NCBI RefSeq assembly: GCF_907164915.1
Contig: NC_061862.1
Span: 120,679,533 to 120,743,532, forward strand
DNA length: 64,000 nt
Direction: 5' to 3'
From: Impatiens glandulifera
Lineage: Eukaryota; Streptophyta; Magnoliopsida; Ericales; Balsaminaceae
Shown here: positions 46,233 through 61,055 of the stretch, in pieces
How positions within the stretch are numbered: position 1 is the first letter of the stretch
Layout of the letters: the number at the start of each line of letters is the position of its first letter
The notes under the pieces: generated by a model
Databases searched by the model: none
Told to the model about the DNA's origin: nothing
What the model saw: only the letters and a program-made list of their open reading frames with translations
Translations under genes and position numbers: made by a program

Positions 46233-46670
46233 CTACAATGATCTCTTTGTTTTGCAGTTGGAGTTCTTTCCACAAGCCACCACACACTCTTCTACTTTTT
46301 CAACATCTGTTAATCCAAATCACAATTTAATTAAATAAAAACTTTATTGTAAATTATTTTAAGAATTATAAATATAATTAATAATCTTAAGAATTATTAT
46401 AACATTACCTGCGACTAACTTGGTGCATTCGTCAATAGAACACTTGAGACTACAAGCATCTACATTCATTAGAGAAGGAGGACGGTTGAAGATGCATTTT
46501 GGAATGCATTGTACTCCACATGAAATTCTTGCATTCAAGTCTTTGTTCGTAATAAAACAGGTTATTGCACATTTCTGTAGACATTGTTGGAATGAACTTG
46601 TGTTTGCCGATTCACCATATAAAAGAAACATCAATACAAACACAATCACGATTCCATAAGTACTTGACAT
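46233..46670 (-). CDS. Secreted 12-cysteine (thionin-like) peptide gene, copy II
   Basis: Exons 46,670-46,409 and 46,306-46,233. The coding sequence encodes the same 111-residue peptide as copy I, with all 12 cysteines. The intron is one base shorter through an A-run (102 bp). AATAAA is at 46,193-46,198. Upstream, the frame remains open to an ATG at 46,733, which I reject as start because it lies about where transcription should begin. Identity with copy I means either a very young duplicate or one gene represented twice. Confidence 0.78.
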
Positions 46671-46755
46671 TGTCACGGTTCTATTTTGTCTAAAATCACT
46701 CTCTTGATTGTTGATGAATATGATAGTATTCATATATTGTATATGGTATATGTGC

Positions 46756-46764
46756 TTATATAAT
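46756..46764 (-). promoter_or_regulatory. TATA box of the cysteine-rich gene, copy II
   Basis: 'attatataag' about 86 bp upstream of the start at 46,670. Confidence 0.65.
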
Positions 46765-47164
46765 CAAATTCATTGTCGTTACTATTATTAAGCTATTTTT
46801 AATGTGCTTGATTAAATTTTTAACATGAAAATATTTGTATATATATAATTATCCTTTTAAAAACAAATCCTTGTATATAATATCATGACATTAAGTTGGA
46901 AAAAAACCATTTTTATTTTCATTTTTATAGATTTTTCTATTAAATTTCAAAGATTAATTATGAAATAGACAATTACGATTTGTATTTATCTATATATAAT
47001 CTTTAAAATTGTTGAAAAACGATAAAATTAATCATTTATTAAAATAAATAAATATATTTAAGTGTGTATTGCAATATGAGTTCATACCAAATTTTTTATT
47101 TATTAATTTTATCAATCTTATAGTCATCCATGTTCATTTACTTAAAACAGATTTAATTCAGTTA

Positions 47165-47502
47165 ATTCGTAATAATATATTATATATATTATATATAATA
47201 ATATATATATATATATATTATAATTTATTATATATATAATATATATATATATATTATAATTTATTATATATATAATATATTATATATATATATATAATAT
47301 ATATATATATATATTATATTATATAATATATATATACTATATTATATATATATATAATATATATAATATATATAATATAATATATTATATATATATATAT
47401 TATAATATATATATATATATATATAATATTATATATATATATATATAATATATAATATATTATAATATATATATATATATATAATATTATATATATATAT
47501 AA
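47165..47502. repeat. TA-rich tract (copy II)
   Basis: Counterpart of 25,183-25,521, with small block-length differences and the same junction to 'aaaaacggttaatacc'. Confidence 0.85.
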
Positions 47503-48907
47503 AAACGGTTAATACCATTTCATTAAAATTTCAAAAGTGAGAGAGTAAAAAATTAAAGTTAGACAAATCTTAACTATAATTAAATGAAGACAATCAATTT
47601 TTTTTTAAAGAAACTGATTAGTAGCATTCGATAAAATAAATAACAAAATTACAAACAATAAAAATATAATAAAAAAGGTGTTTATTTCCTTATAAACTTG
47701 TTGCGTGGGTCATAAGGTCTTCTTCCTTTCCCTTCTTGTTGCGATGTAAGGAGATTAAATTGAAAAAGATGATGAAACTTGCTTAATATTTAATTTGCGT
47801 ATGTCATAAGGTGTTTTTTTTTGGTATGAAATCTAATAGAAATATTTAATTTTAAATCTTCAAGGTTCTCATCTTTGTTGTCTTTTACTTGAATTTTAGG
47901 ATTCTTAAATTTGTTTCTTTACAGAATGAATATTAATATTAATAACTCCTAATTAAATAATTAATATATATATAATATTAAAGTTTATCTGACATATACA
48001 AAAAAAAAATTTGGTTTAAAAACAAGAAATAATTTAATTAGAAATGGGGTTACAAGTAACGCGATTGTCATACTATATAGTAATTATTCCCAATGAAAAA
48101 AAATCCGAATATGTATTTGTTATACCTTTATAGAGAATTTGTACTCTAAGGTTATTCAAGTAATATCTTTTTCCTAAAAGCCTATTCATATAAGGTTATT
48201 TTAGTATTTATTTACCACTTAGATAATCTTAGAATATTTTGAAGGGGAGTTAATCTTCTCTCAAGACAAACACATAATACACTTAATTCCTATCATATAA
48301 GTTTATATATTTTGGGTCATACGATGACAAAGTGCAACTTATAATGGAATTCAAGGGGAGATACGAATACCAAGAACAGTAGTCTAAGTGATGGGTAAAG
48401 ACACATTGTGTGAGGGGGCATTTCCCGACCACCGTCCTAAATCTAGATTACCAAAAGAAGTTGATGATGATTTTTTTATCATTATCTTAGAGATCACAAA
48501 ATAGATAATGCATTGATATAATATTTGTATTCTTATAATTATATTTTAGATTCTAATACTGATGTTTAGGTAATATATATATATATAATGATACTTAAAT
48601 TCAGCAAGACACTACAATAATTCATGTCATCAATTCTCTTTCATCTCTCTCATTCTCTCCTTCTTAATTATTTTTTTCTCAATGGTTCTGAACCTTAGTA
48701 CTTTCACTCACATACTCCTACAAATGCACCTCCAAGAGCTCACCTTCAGGACTGTAAATTGTTTTAAACAATCTTTTGCATGACATTAAACTGTTTTCAT
48801 AATGATTTTAAATAATGTTTTGCATAAAACTATTTTCATAATGACAATAATAGCAATGCCCATAGATTCGAATTTTGAGGTCGAAATTCCTTATTAAGTG
48901 GGTAATT

Positions 48908-49691
48908 TGTCACATCCTAAAAATCCATTTATTCCGACCGAGAATCTTCGGTCCTGGATGAGACTTAACATATTCATAATCAAGGCAAGTAACTTTTCTA
49001 TACTTATTGAGAAATCCACACAATGCTATTTATTCATGTATTTTATATAAATGATGTATAATGGTTTCAAAGCATGATTTCATTGCATGTCCATAATTTC
49101 TAAGAATGATATTTTATAGAAGGTTCATAAAATCAAAGTGATAAATTAATGATGAAGGAATTGACGAATGAATACGGGAAGAGGGCTACCAAGATGAGCT
49201 CAGGTAATCTGATTCCAAAATAATAGATGACAAATTGACGAATATGGATTCCTCACCTTGAAGATCAGCTCAAGTCTAAGGTCAAAATATGTGCTAAAAA
49301 TGTGACTGTACCTTCACTATTGATGATGTACCCTTAAAAACCCTCATATGGATGCAATGTAATTTAAATGTATTTTTTTTATTCTTTTAAATGTTTGTTT
49401 GGGTCTATCGACTCACTATGCTTGTGTGGTGTAAATACCCATCCATAGTTTTTAGATGACGGGTGAAGGGAGACTTGAAGTGGAGCAAGGTGCAGGATAT
49501 GCGTGTGGAAGGAGGGACCGAGACCGTACAACTGTAGTTTTGTAGGAACATGTAGGGAATGACTGACTTTTATAGCACCATTTTAATAGAAATGTTAAAA
49601 AGACACCCTATCGCTTCCGCATACGTAACTAAATTTGTAAGGTTCCACACCCTCTATCTTAGAGTAGAATTTAGGATTTTAGGGAGTCACA
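48908..49691 (+). mobile_element. Solo-LTR-like gypsy-type element, copy II
   Basis: 784 bp with the same ends as 26,925-27,707; the single extra base is in a T-run. A 62-codon open frame at 49,559 runs into the microsatellite and is not a gene. Confidence 0.6.
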
Positions 49692-50079
49692 ATATAAATA
49701 TATATATATATATATATATATTTTCTTACTTAACCAAACATATATAAATATAAAACACAAAATAATAATAATTATTTTTTTAAAAGAAAATTAGTTAGGA
49801 AAAATATGATATAAATATACAATATATAATTATTATATATTAAAAAATAAATCAGGTGAAAAATATTTTTAATTAGAATAAGAAATATATATATATATAT
49901 ATATAGGAAAAAAATAAAAATATTTATATTAATGTATTTATATAATATATTGAGAAAAATTTAATATTTTTTATTATTGATAATGTTATATAATTATTAA
50001 TAGAAAATTTTGTATTTAATATTAGTATAAGAGATATAATTATTTTTTTATATTCTTTTTACGTGTATGAAAAATTTCA

Positions 50080-51672
50080 TAATTTATATAGTTATTCAAA
50101 ATCTAACTTACAAAATATATATATACATACAAAAAATTATAAAATTATTTCAACAATCATAAGTGGTCTAGCAGTTAAAGTGTTAACATTTTATATTGAA
50201 GACTTGGGTTCGAATCCCTCTCAAAGAAGTAATTATTATATGTGAGTGCGCGAATATTGGTAGTCGAAACGAAATTGAGAATGTTGGCTTAAATAACGCA
50301 AACATTTGTAAAAAAAATCTAAGGGTTCGTCTATGAAGGCAATATTGGCTTAAGTAATGCAAACATTGGTGATAAAAACCTAAGGGTTCGTCCATGGAGG
50401 GAATATCGGCTTAGAGTTAAGAAAACATTGGAGAGAAAGCCTAAGGGTTCGTCCACAGATGGTAATTTAAAGCTTAAGATCTGGCCCAATAATGTTTAAG
50501 AATGCACCTTCGAATTTGGTTATTAAATCATTCAAATCATTATAGATATAAAAACTTAAATTAATTGGTTAGTTGATTTTTTAATATATTTTTTTTTCAA
50601 ATATGTATATAATAATAAATAATATTAGACCCTAGTAGATAATTTATATAATTATTCAAAATATATATACATACACAAAATTATAAAATTATTTCAACAA
50701 TCAGAAGTGGTCTAGCGGTTAATGTGTTAACATTTCATACTAAAGACGATTGTTCGAATCCCTTTAAAAAAATTATTATACGTGAGTGTGCGGAAATTGG
50801 TAGATGAAGTGGAAGCGAGAATGTTATCTTGAGAAAACCTAAGAATTTATCCATGGAGGGAATATCGGCTTGAGTAACGCAAACATTGGTGAAAAAAAAT
50901 CTAAGGGTTCATCCACGAAGGGTAATTTAAGGCTTAGTATCATACCCAAGAATGTTTAGAATGCACTCTCTAATTTGGTTATTAAATAATCAAAATTATT
51001 ATAGATATAAAAACTTAAATGAATTGTTTGTTTATTTTTTTTTAATATTTTTATTTTTTCAAATATGTAATATAGACCCCACTATATAATTTATATAATT
51101 ATTCAAATTCTAACTTACAAAATATATATACATACACAAAATTATAAACTTATTTCAACAATCATAGGTGGTCTAGCGATTAAAGTGTTAACATTTCATA
51201 CTAAAGACCAGAGTTTGAATCCCTCTAAAAAAGTAATTATTATATGTGAGTGCGAGAATATTGGTAGATGATGCGGAAATGAGAATGTTGGCTTGAGAAA
51301 ACCTAAGGGTTTGTTCATGGAGGGAATGTCGGCTTGAGTAACATAAATATTGGTGAGAAAACCTAAATGTTTGTTCATGGAGTGAATGTTGGGTTGAGTA
51401 ACGCAAATTTTGGTGAGAAAATTTAAGGGTTCGTCCATGAAGGGAATGTCGGCCTGAGTAACAAAAACATTGATGATAAAAAAAACATAAGGGTTTATGC
51501 CTAAATGTGTAATCGAATGTTTAAAAATGCACATCGAATTTTGTTATTAAATAATCAAAATCATTATAGATATAAAAAATATAAAAACTTAAATTAATTA
51601 GTTAGATGATTTTTTTTAATATTCTTATTTTTCAAATAAATATATAATAATAAGTAATATTAGACTTAGTAG
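50080..51672 (+). repeat. Three tandem tRNA-headed composite repeats (third unit)
   Basis: Counterpart of 28,087-29,672. The differences seen are homopolymer length changes, for example in 'gattttttaatatattttttttt' runs. Confidence 0.75.
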
Positions 51673-52403
51673 AACTTTATTTTTGATTGATAATTTAATC
51701 CAAAATTCATTGTTTGAAGATTTGTTTTATCGAAAATACTTTTATTTTCACCTAATGAATATTTTCGATTTATATGATTTTGGGTAAGCTTAAAAAAATA
51801 ACCAAACAAATTTAAATAAAATGAGTGGATAAAGGTAAGTTTTGTCATATGTTTTAATAATTAGATAAAAAAAAATATTTAATTAAATTATATAGTGACA
51901 TTTTTAACGTAATTTTTTTTCTTAGTTTTTTTAATTATTATTCGTGCAACAAGCTACATGCTAGTACAATTTAAAATTTAAAATTTTATTTTGAACAGTG
52001 ATAACTTAATTTTATATAAAATATGTGTAATTTCAAGAACATATTCTATTATATATAATTTAACTAAATAATTTAATGACATTTTGATCTAAGTGTTTGT
52101 TAAAATGATATGGAATGAAGTTTATTAAGATGATGCATTTGATTGAAGTACATTAAGGTCCTAAATGAGTTATCAACCTCCAACACGAAATTTCAACCCA
52201 AACATATATATTTTGATTCTTAATCCTCCGATGAAATTTGATTGAAACGGTTATTTCCACTTTTTGTAACATTTCAGTTTTAGTTTATAGTGTAGTGGGT
52301 CTTGAAGAGTTTCTAGTAGTTCATGTCCATATATTTCCTTATTTTTTAACTCCATTATCTAATAATATGGTTATATTTAAATGATTTCATCTTAATAAAA
52401 AAT

Positions 52404-53291
52404 TATTGGAATTAAAATAATTCCATTATTTAAATGGACATGATATTTGAATAAATGAAATTCACACCAAATTCAAATATAAATTAATTGTGAAATTTAA
52501 TTCAAATGAAATTTATATCAAATTCAAATGTGAAATTAATCCAAATGAATTTCACACTAAATTCAAATGTGAATTAAGGTGAAATTAATCCAAATGAAAT
52601 TCACATCAAATTTATTGTGAATTAAGGTGAAATTTAATTCAAATGAAAATGAATTTTGTTAATTGTTATAATTAACATTAATGCATTGAATGAGATAATT
52701 AACAGATGATTAATTGTTATTGTAACTATAAAATATTTATTGATGGATGTAATTTGTAAGATGATGAAAAGGCAAGCAAGGATAACCGTTGGATGAATAT
52801 ATGATGGATTAGTGACCGTTGGATTAAAAAATTGATTACGAGTTTAATTTTCAACTATAAATATCCCTTCACCTTGTATTTCTCTTTTCACATCATCTTA
52901 CAATTTCTCACTCTATAATTTTAAAAGTATTTCATGTTCTTTGTGAGTGTCTTCGAGTTTCTTAACTCGACCATCTCTATGCAAAACTGGTGATTGTGAT
53001 TCAAGTTCCGTTGTACACTGGGAAGCAGCAATCGACGAAACTCTCCAACACAAACAGGAGACGGTGAAATGTTTTAAGGGAACTATTATTTCACAGGCCT
53101 TAGAGCAAACGAGAATACTTTTATTCATCTCATTTAATAATCTATTGTATATTTTTTATTATTATTGTATTTGTATTCATATAATATTTACGTTTAATTG
53201 TTACAAGATAAGATTACCAACAAGAATTATTATGTTTTTGTTTCCATCTCTTCTTCCACCTTGAAAAGGCATTCTTAGTTTAAAATAACCA
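52404..53291 (+). mobile_element. Copia-type LTR (third unit)
   Basis: 888 bp with the mutated TATTGG start, like the second unit, and the empty gypsy target. The primer-site-like sequence follows at 53,297. Confidence 0.7.
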
Positions 53292-53296
53292 TTAAA

Positions 53297-54312
53297 TTGA
53301 TATCAGAGTAGTCTTCTTGAGGGACATGTGAGTGAGAGAAACCCACCATGATAATTCTCTTTTTACATGGATTCAGATATACCATTACATCATTAGAACC
53401 ACCTGTGTTCAATGGTAATAATTAACATGTCTGGTTCGCTCGAATGGAGGCTCATCTGGAGGAAAATAATCTTTGAGAAGTTGTTTAGGAGGAGTATGTA
53501 GTGCCAGAAATACAAGCTAACCTAAAAATGAAATAGATAAAGAATCACGAGGATAATAAGACAAGAATTTAGAATTTTCATTAGGATAATGACTATAAAT
53601 GCATCATTTAAGATTTAAAATTTTCTCAAAGAAGAGTATGTAAGAAATGAAAAGATTAAGGAGATGTAGGCCCTTAGTTTAATTAGGGAATTAAAGATGG
53701 TGAAGATGAAGGATTGAGAGACCATCAAGGAGTACACTAACAGATTACTTACAATTGTCAACAAGGTAAGATTACTTGGCACTGGATTTATTGATTCTAG
53801 ATTAGTTCAAAGGTGCTGATAACTATGCCGGAAAAATTTGAGGCTACCATTTCCTCATTAAAGAACATTAAGGACATGTCAAAGGTCAGTTCGTATAAAT
53901 TTTTGGTGCCTTGAAGGAACAAGAACAATGAAGATTGATAAGGAATGAGGGGTTTGTATAAAGAGCATTATCTGTAAAAGTGCAATCAAGTAAAAGTGAA
54001 AAAGGAAGAAGCATTGGAAAAACAAAAAAGAAAGTGTAGGTTCAAATTCTCCAAGCACAAGTAGTTGTTCTAAACCATATTTTCTTGTTTTTAAGTATTG
54101 TAAGAAGAAAGATTATGCTCCTTTTAGATGCTGGAGGAGGTTAGATATGTAGTGTGAGAAGTCATGTGATGGGGAATCACCAAATATTTGCAAAAGTAAT
54201 CTGCAATAAAAGGATGTGACTCAAGTGAACTTTCAACAATGAAATGGGCTCAAGTTGCATATCAGGAGGAGCAACTCTTTGTGAAAACTTATTTCTCAAC
54301 AAATAACTTAAG
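53297..54312 (+). pseudogene. Copia gag remnant (third unit)
   Basis: Shares the roughly 50-bp deletion of the second unit near 53,567 and ends at the same position before protease. Confidence 0.7.
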
Positions 54313-54699
54313 TAATAACTAGGTAAGTTCTGCGTATAATTGCGTCTAGTTAAATGATTAACTCCTTTGTGGTCACATTTTTAATATTAGTATAAACATT
54401 ATATATGTCTCAAAAAATTAATTACTCATTCAATGAGAGACTATGATATAATAGTTGATGATAAAAATGTTAATGTATGGAATTGATTTTATATGATGAA
54501 AATCATTCAATAAAAATTAATCAGATTTTATTTAGTGATTGAAAAGTAAGACTTGCCCTCACATATAATGGGATTAGTTTTAACTTTCACATTTTTTTAA
54601 ATAGTGGTTAAAAATATAATGGAAAATAGTAATAAATTTCTATAATTATAAAAGTCTAAAATAAGAAAATAGAATAAATTAGAATAAATTAGAATTTTT

Positions 54700-55555
54700 T
54701 TTTAAAAAAGGTCCATTTTATTAAAAATGAAAAAAATTAGTTTAAGCACGACGACAAAACATGACATGAAAATAACAAATAAAAATCAAGAAAAAAACAA
54801 TACTTAATAAGTTATCGAGCTTGTAAATCCTCGAAAAGAAAGACTAACTCTCTTATAGACTCTACTGACTTTCTTGAACGAATCTCAGAAAGTATCATAA
54901 TAATAGTATTATAAATGATACGCATTGAATGATTACGATCATTGAAAGTTCGACGATATCTCTCCAACCAGTTAGTTCACCAAAGAATAATTTGGATGGT
55001 AACTCAAATATGTAGACCTATCATATCAGCCGCATAAATCCAAACTTTCTAGCAACTACCTAAAGACTCGGGCATCACCCAATGAATCATAGTAATACTC
55101 CATAAAAGACATCAAATACTAGACACCCCAATGCAAGAGTATTTGAATTGTCGATTCAACCTCTTATTGACAAATAAGATAACGACTTACTAAAATATAA
55201 CAATTTTTCGTGCACATCTCATCTGTTAGAATTCCATCATGAATAACGCTCCATCCAAAGAACGAGATCTTGGATGGAATTTTTTAATCAAAAAGTTTTT
55301 CCCAATAAAAATTATATGGAATCATCTTAGAGAACAACGTGTATCAATATCCCACATGAAAACTATCAATATCTTGTTAGCGCATAATGTCTTGTTCAGA
55401 CGGTGATACTTGTTTGTGTCCTACCAAAAGTAAACTCTATTATGGAACGAAGTCTCCATAATGTTTAATCTCTTTCTATATCTAATTCGACTAGCAAAAT
55501 CACTATATCGATGATCAAACATGTCCAGCAGTGACATTTCTACTTAAATTTTTCT
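54700..55555 (-). pseudogene. LINE zf-RVT fragment (third unit)
   Basis: Same broken state as the second unit. It carries one of the few clear substitutions against copy I ('tctcttatag' at about 54,852). Confidence 0.68.
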
Positions 55556-55732
55556 AATTTATGTATAAAGTTTATTCATATTTTGTCTGTATTGGTTGTT
55601 TGAGAGTTTAATGAATTTAGGAAAATGGATTTATTTAGTGAAGATATTTGTCCTTGATTTTGCTTCATGTTTTTCATTTAAGTTTATATCATCCCTCTTA
55701 TAATATTTCAAACCCTGATCACTTAAAATGCT

Positions 55733-55933
55733 TGCAAGTTATACATTAGAGAAGGAAGATGATTGAAGATACATTTTTGAATGCATTGTACTCCACATGA
55801 AATTATTGCATTGAAGTCTTTGTTAGTAACAAAACACATTATTGCACATTTCCATAGACATTGTTGGAAAGAATCTTTGTTTGTTTATTGACCATAGGAA
55901 ATAAACATCATTACAATCACGAGTCATTGACAT
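55733..55933 (-). pseudogene. Broken 12-cysteine peptide gene (third unit)
   Basis: Same lesions as at 33,720-33,930. Its TATA-like upstream sequence ('gattatataagcac' on the minus strand near 56,040) is still present. Confidence 0.73.
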
Positions 55934-56528
55934 TGTTATAATCTATTTTGTCTAGGATTGCTCTCTTTCTTGATGATGAATTTAATTGTTTGTTGATGAA
56001 TATGATTGTATGAATATATGGTATATGGTCCATGTGCTTATATAATCAAATTTATTGGGATTACTACTATTAATCATTATTAATGTGCTTGAATAAATTT
56101 TTAATATGAAATATTTGTATATAATTGTTCTTTTAAAAATAAAATCTTTATATATATATATTCTTCTACCTACTCTCTTTCTTAAATAATTTTTATATAT
56201 AATAGAATTATTTGAGAGATATAAATTAATTAAAAAAAAAATTATATAATATATATTTACATAAGATAATAGAGAAATTTAAAAAAATATTAAAAGATAT
56301 TAATTAATATTATTATTTTATAAGGTAACTATATTTATAAATATAAAGATTTGTGAATAAAAATATATATTTTTTATATGATTAGTGAGAAAAAATATTT
56401 ATATAATAATAAGACTATGTTATATATATATTTTTCATTATTAATTTATATAAATATATTTTAACTTACATTTTATCTATTTCTAAATATATATTATATT
56501 ATCAATAATTATATATATAATAACACTG

Positions 56529-56579
<51 letters not shown>

Positions 56580-56877
56580 AATGGTAATAATAATAGATAA
56601 AAAAAATTTCTTAATTATTTTTTCTCTAATTAATTATATATATTATATATATTCTTACAAATTATATAATATATATATTTATTTTATGAATAAAAATAAT
56701 ATATATATATATATATATATATTATTATTATTATGTTTAATCATTAATTTTTATAAATACATTTTATCTTTTATCATATATTTTCACTTATTATATATAT
56801 AATATTTTCTTTATTAGTATAAATAATATTTTGGTTAATATAAAATTAACTAATTGGTAATAAATATTAAATACAAA

Positions 56878-58228
56878 CACTAGTAAAAAATTGATTATTA
56901 AGTAAAACAAAAACACTCGGAGAAAGACAAAATGCTTTCGGTGATAATGTTCAGCGAGGGCGATAAATGCTCTTGTAGTGTCTCGGTGATATAACTGTCG
57001 ATGAAGAAAAAATTAATGTCACCGAGAGCGTTTGTCGCCTTCAGAGATATTTAATTTCTATAACCGAAAGCAAAGTCAATACTCTCGTTGAAAATAAATC
57101 TTTCTAAAACAATATATATAATCTGAATCTGAATAGTCGAACCAGTTACAGCAAAATATCAAAAGAAAATAATACTTCTTTTTATGAGAAATGTGAAATC
57201 TTTGTCTCTTTTGCAACTAACATCTTTCATCCATTTTCTTGACTTTCGTTTCCTTACCATTTGAATCATCACAAACGTTGAAAGTCCCTTTCAATACTCC
57301 CATGATGATGGATAAAGAACATTTATTAGTCTTAAACCTCACTTTAAGTTTCACAGGATTCTATAATTTCTTTCAATCTCATACCTCCTATGCCTACCGC
57401 CGTCACTTCTTCTACTTCGACCAACTACAATTCTCAAATATCTTCATGGATAAAGACATTCTCTTAATCAATCGATAATCTCTATTCTAAATCTTTAAGA
57501 TCTGCATGTTTTTATCTAGATTTTAGATCGGTTGTAGGCAGTGACGATGATTTGGACGGCGAAGATGAAGAAGGTGACGTCGACGGTTTTAATCAATGAA
57601 CCAGATCTAGAAGATACAAACTCTTAGATCAGTTGCAGCGGATGCGATGATCACGACGACAAAGATGAAGAAGGCGACAACGACGATGCTAGTCGATGAA
57701 CCAGATCCAACAGATACAAACTTTTAGATCAGTTGAAGGCGGCGATGATGATCAGGACGACGAAGATGAAGAAGGTGACAATGAAGGTTCTAAAATCTAG
57801 TCGATGAACCAGATCCAACAGATACAAATGAAAACTCTTATTCTTCTTCATCCTCTTCACCATCGCACACTTTAAATCTGTGCATATGGAAATACATATT
57901 AAAGATCTATATACAAATTAGAAAAGAAATACACTGCATAAATTAAGAAGAGAAAACATTTGAGAGAATAAGAAAGAAGACATAATGAGGAAGAAGAAGA
58001 GAGAATGAGAGAGGAAGAAAGAGAGGAGACAGAATGAGGAGGAAGAAGAGATAATGAGAGAGGAAGAAAGAGATAAAGTTGGATCGGATGTAATTAGGGA
58101 AAAATTTACGTTTTTATCGATAGCTAGCCTTTACTCTCGGTTATAATCATAATTTGATAATAATATCGCCGAGAGTATTCTTTCACTCTCGACGATCATT
58201 CTCGGTAATTGTATATTTTTTACTAGTG
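56878..58228. mobile_element. CACTA-1 (third unit)
   Basis: 1,351 bp, intact CACTAG/CTAGTG ends with 'aaa' flanks. It includes a substitution against the second unit in the terminal region ('tcgatagctagcc' at about 58,118). Confidence 0.85.
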
Positions 58229-60030
58229 AAAATATACATACATACATACACAAAATAATACAAATATTTCAACAATTTTAAGTGGTAAAGTGGTTAAAGT
58301 TTTCATATTTCATGATTAAGACCAGATTTCGAATACCAAAATATGTAAATTTAGATTTTCAAAAATGCATTCTTGACTATAATATATGGTAGCGCAACTT
58401 TTAAATAAAGGATACGAGGCATCTGAAAGTGTGAGGTCACGAGATGGAGGTCAGGTGGTGGATAGTTTATCGACCGAGGAGATAAAGAGGCATATAAAAA
58501 AGTGTGAGTCACAAGATGATGATCAATTGAGGGTTAGTGGTTGGTTTGACGTTGGATATGAGGTCTTTGATCAATTTGGATTGTTTTTTGATTTGTTGAA
58601 GTGAGATTAAAATAGAGATCGACTAAGATTGTTGAGTGGTTTGTCGAGGGATTGAGAGGCATATTAAAAAGTGTGAGTTACAAGATTATGGTAAGTAGGT
58701 GGTTTGCCGGGGAAATAAAGAGACATGAAAACGTGTGAGTCACAAGATGAGATTAAGTTGGAGATTATTGGTTGTGTTGATTGTTGATTTGTTGAAGTGA
58801 GAGTAAAAGAGTGGTCGACTATGATTGGTGAGTAGAAGATTTATTAGTCTTAAACCTAAATTTGGTCACCAATCCCCAACTGAGCTCTTATCTCGTGACC
58901 AATCTCCTCATATATCTTACAATATACAACCTAACTTTTTTATCCTCACTTCGGATAATTACCCATCTCATTCCACACGATTTATCCAACCCTAATTAAC
59001 CTCTAATATTGTGTGACCTTACACAATTTTATTTTGGTCAAATGAAACATCTCCAACGTTATTAATCTCTTTTACCTTAACTTTGACCCATCAATTCCCC
59101 AATGTACCTCTCATAGAATGACCATACTTACATCGATTAACTAAAACCATCTCATTTCACAATTTAATTCCAATAATTTCAATTGAACTCTAATCTCGGT
59201 CAAATAATCCATCTCCTCGCAAATTTTCTAATAAACAACCCAACTTACTTATCCTCACTTTGACTGATCAGTTCATCTCATTTCACATTTATCCACCCTA
59301 ATCAGATATATATAGTGACCTTAAACTTTCACTTTGGAATATTACCAATCTCTTTTACTCTAACTTTGGCCCACCAATCTACAACTGACCTCTCATCGTG
59401 TGACATACTAACTTGACTAACCAACCATCTCATTCCAAATTTATATCCACCTCAATTGACCTATAATCTTGTGACCTTACACTTTCACTTCGGTCAAATC
59501 AACAAACAATAAACCATCTCCTTCCATATCGTGAATTTGATTTACCAATCTCATACATTGACCTTAAAGTTTCACTTTGGTACATTACCAATCTCTTTTA
59601 TCCTCACTTTGACCCATCGATCCCCAATTGATCTCTCATCGTGTGACATACTCACTTCGACTAACTAACCATCTCATTCCAAATTTTTATCCACCTCAAT
59701 TGACCTCTAAGCTTGTGACCTTACACTTTCATTTCGGTCAAATCAACAAACAATAAAACATCTCCTTACATATCGTGAATGTTATTTACCCACCCATACA
59801 TTTCATCGCAAAATTTAACCAAAATATCTTTCGCTTCCAACAATCTCCTCACTTCGATAAACCAACATTTTTATTTCACATATTAACAATCAATGTTTTT
59901 TAATAGTTTAAAAATTGTGCCTAACGAAATTTGAACCATTGTCTCAATTATTTAGGATTAACACTTCAACCACTAGACCACTTAAGATTGTTGATTTATA
60001 TTTATAATTTTGTGTATGCATATATAATTT
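58229..60030. repeat. tRNA-like head, filler, satellite and inverted head (third unit)
   Basis: Plus-strand head at about 58,235-58,345, satellite to 58,831, CACTA-1-derived filler at 58,832-58,858, the 'caccaatccccaac' satellite array to 59,920, and the inverted head at 59,925-60,030. The arrangement is the same as at 36,218-38,030. Confidence 0.65.
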
Positions 60031-60044
60031 ATGTGACCAACAAT

Positions 60045-61055
60045 TAAAAAAATAATTATATATATAATATTTGTATTTTAAAAATATTTAATAAATACTT
60101 ATTATTTTAATATATTTGTATTCCGTGTACCTCAATCGGATTTGGTCCAATTCCAACGAAATTTGTCTCGCCTCTTCCTCAGCTTTTGATGCTGCTATCA
60201 AATTATGGTATTGCGGGGACAGTTTCTCTAATGTACGCCGAAGATTTTTCTATAAATCACTCATCCTGAATGCATTTCATATTAATCAAACCAAATAAAT
60301 CTAATATAACTTAAATCAAACACAATAACCTAAATCCAAAATATATCATACATTTAACAAAAATATATAGATTTAACAAATAAAATATAATTTAAACTAA
60401 CCTAAATCATATATAAAACTAAACAATAACAAATAAATTAAATTTAACCTGGAATTGGAACCGGCGGTGGCGAGAAAGGAGAAGAGAATGAGAAGAGAAG
60501 AAGAAGAGAAGAAGAGGAAGAAGAGAACAAGAAACGGAGTAGGCGGTGGCGCGGGCGGAAGAGAGAGGGGGAAAAGAGAGGCGGAAATAAGAAGAGAAGG
60601 GTTAGGGTTTTGTATTTATAAAGGTCATTACCGAAAGTTCTTTGTATAACTTTCAGTTTTGACCCTCCTTAAAACCGAAGGTTTTCTAATAAACCTTCGG
60701 AAATAAGCATCACGGAAATTAATTTTTTTTTAATTTTTGGGGATGACTCAAAACTGAAGGATTATTGGAAAACCTTCGCAATTAAAAATTTCATGAAAGG
60801 TAAAACCGAAAGTTTTTTGAATAACCTTCGCAATTAACCAACTTCCAACACTTAGAATTATTTTGTTTTTTTTTTGAAGGTCAAAACCGAAAGTTCTTTG
60901 TAGAACTTTCGGTACTAATTAGTAAAACTGAAGGTTTTACACCCCTCTCGTAATCTATTTTTATTAACGAAAGTTTTATTCCTCTCGGGATCATTTAGGA
61001 GAGTTTTATAAAACTTTGGTAATATCTGTCAGTAAAGGTCAATTTTTTACTAGTG
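60045..61055 (-). mobile_element. CACTA-2 remnant (third unit)
   Basis: Counterpart of 38,040-39,045 (short form, codon-5 TAG). Here it is followed directly by an R half, which is the simple, presumably older arrangement. Confidence 0.68.
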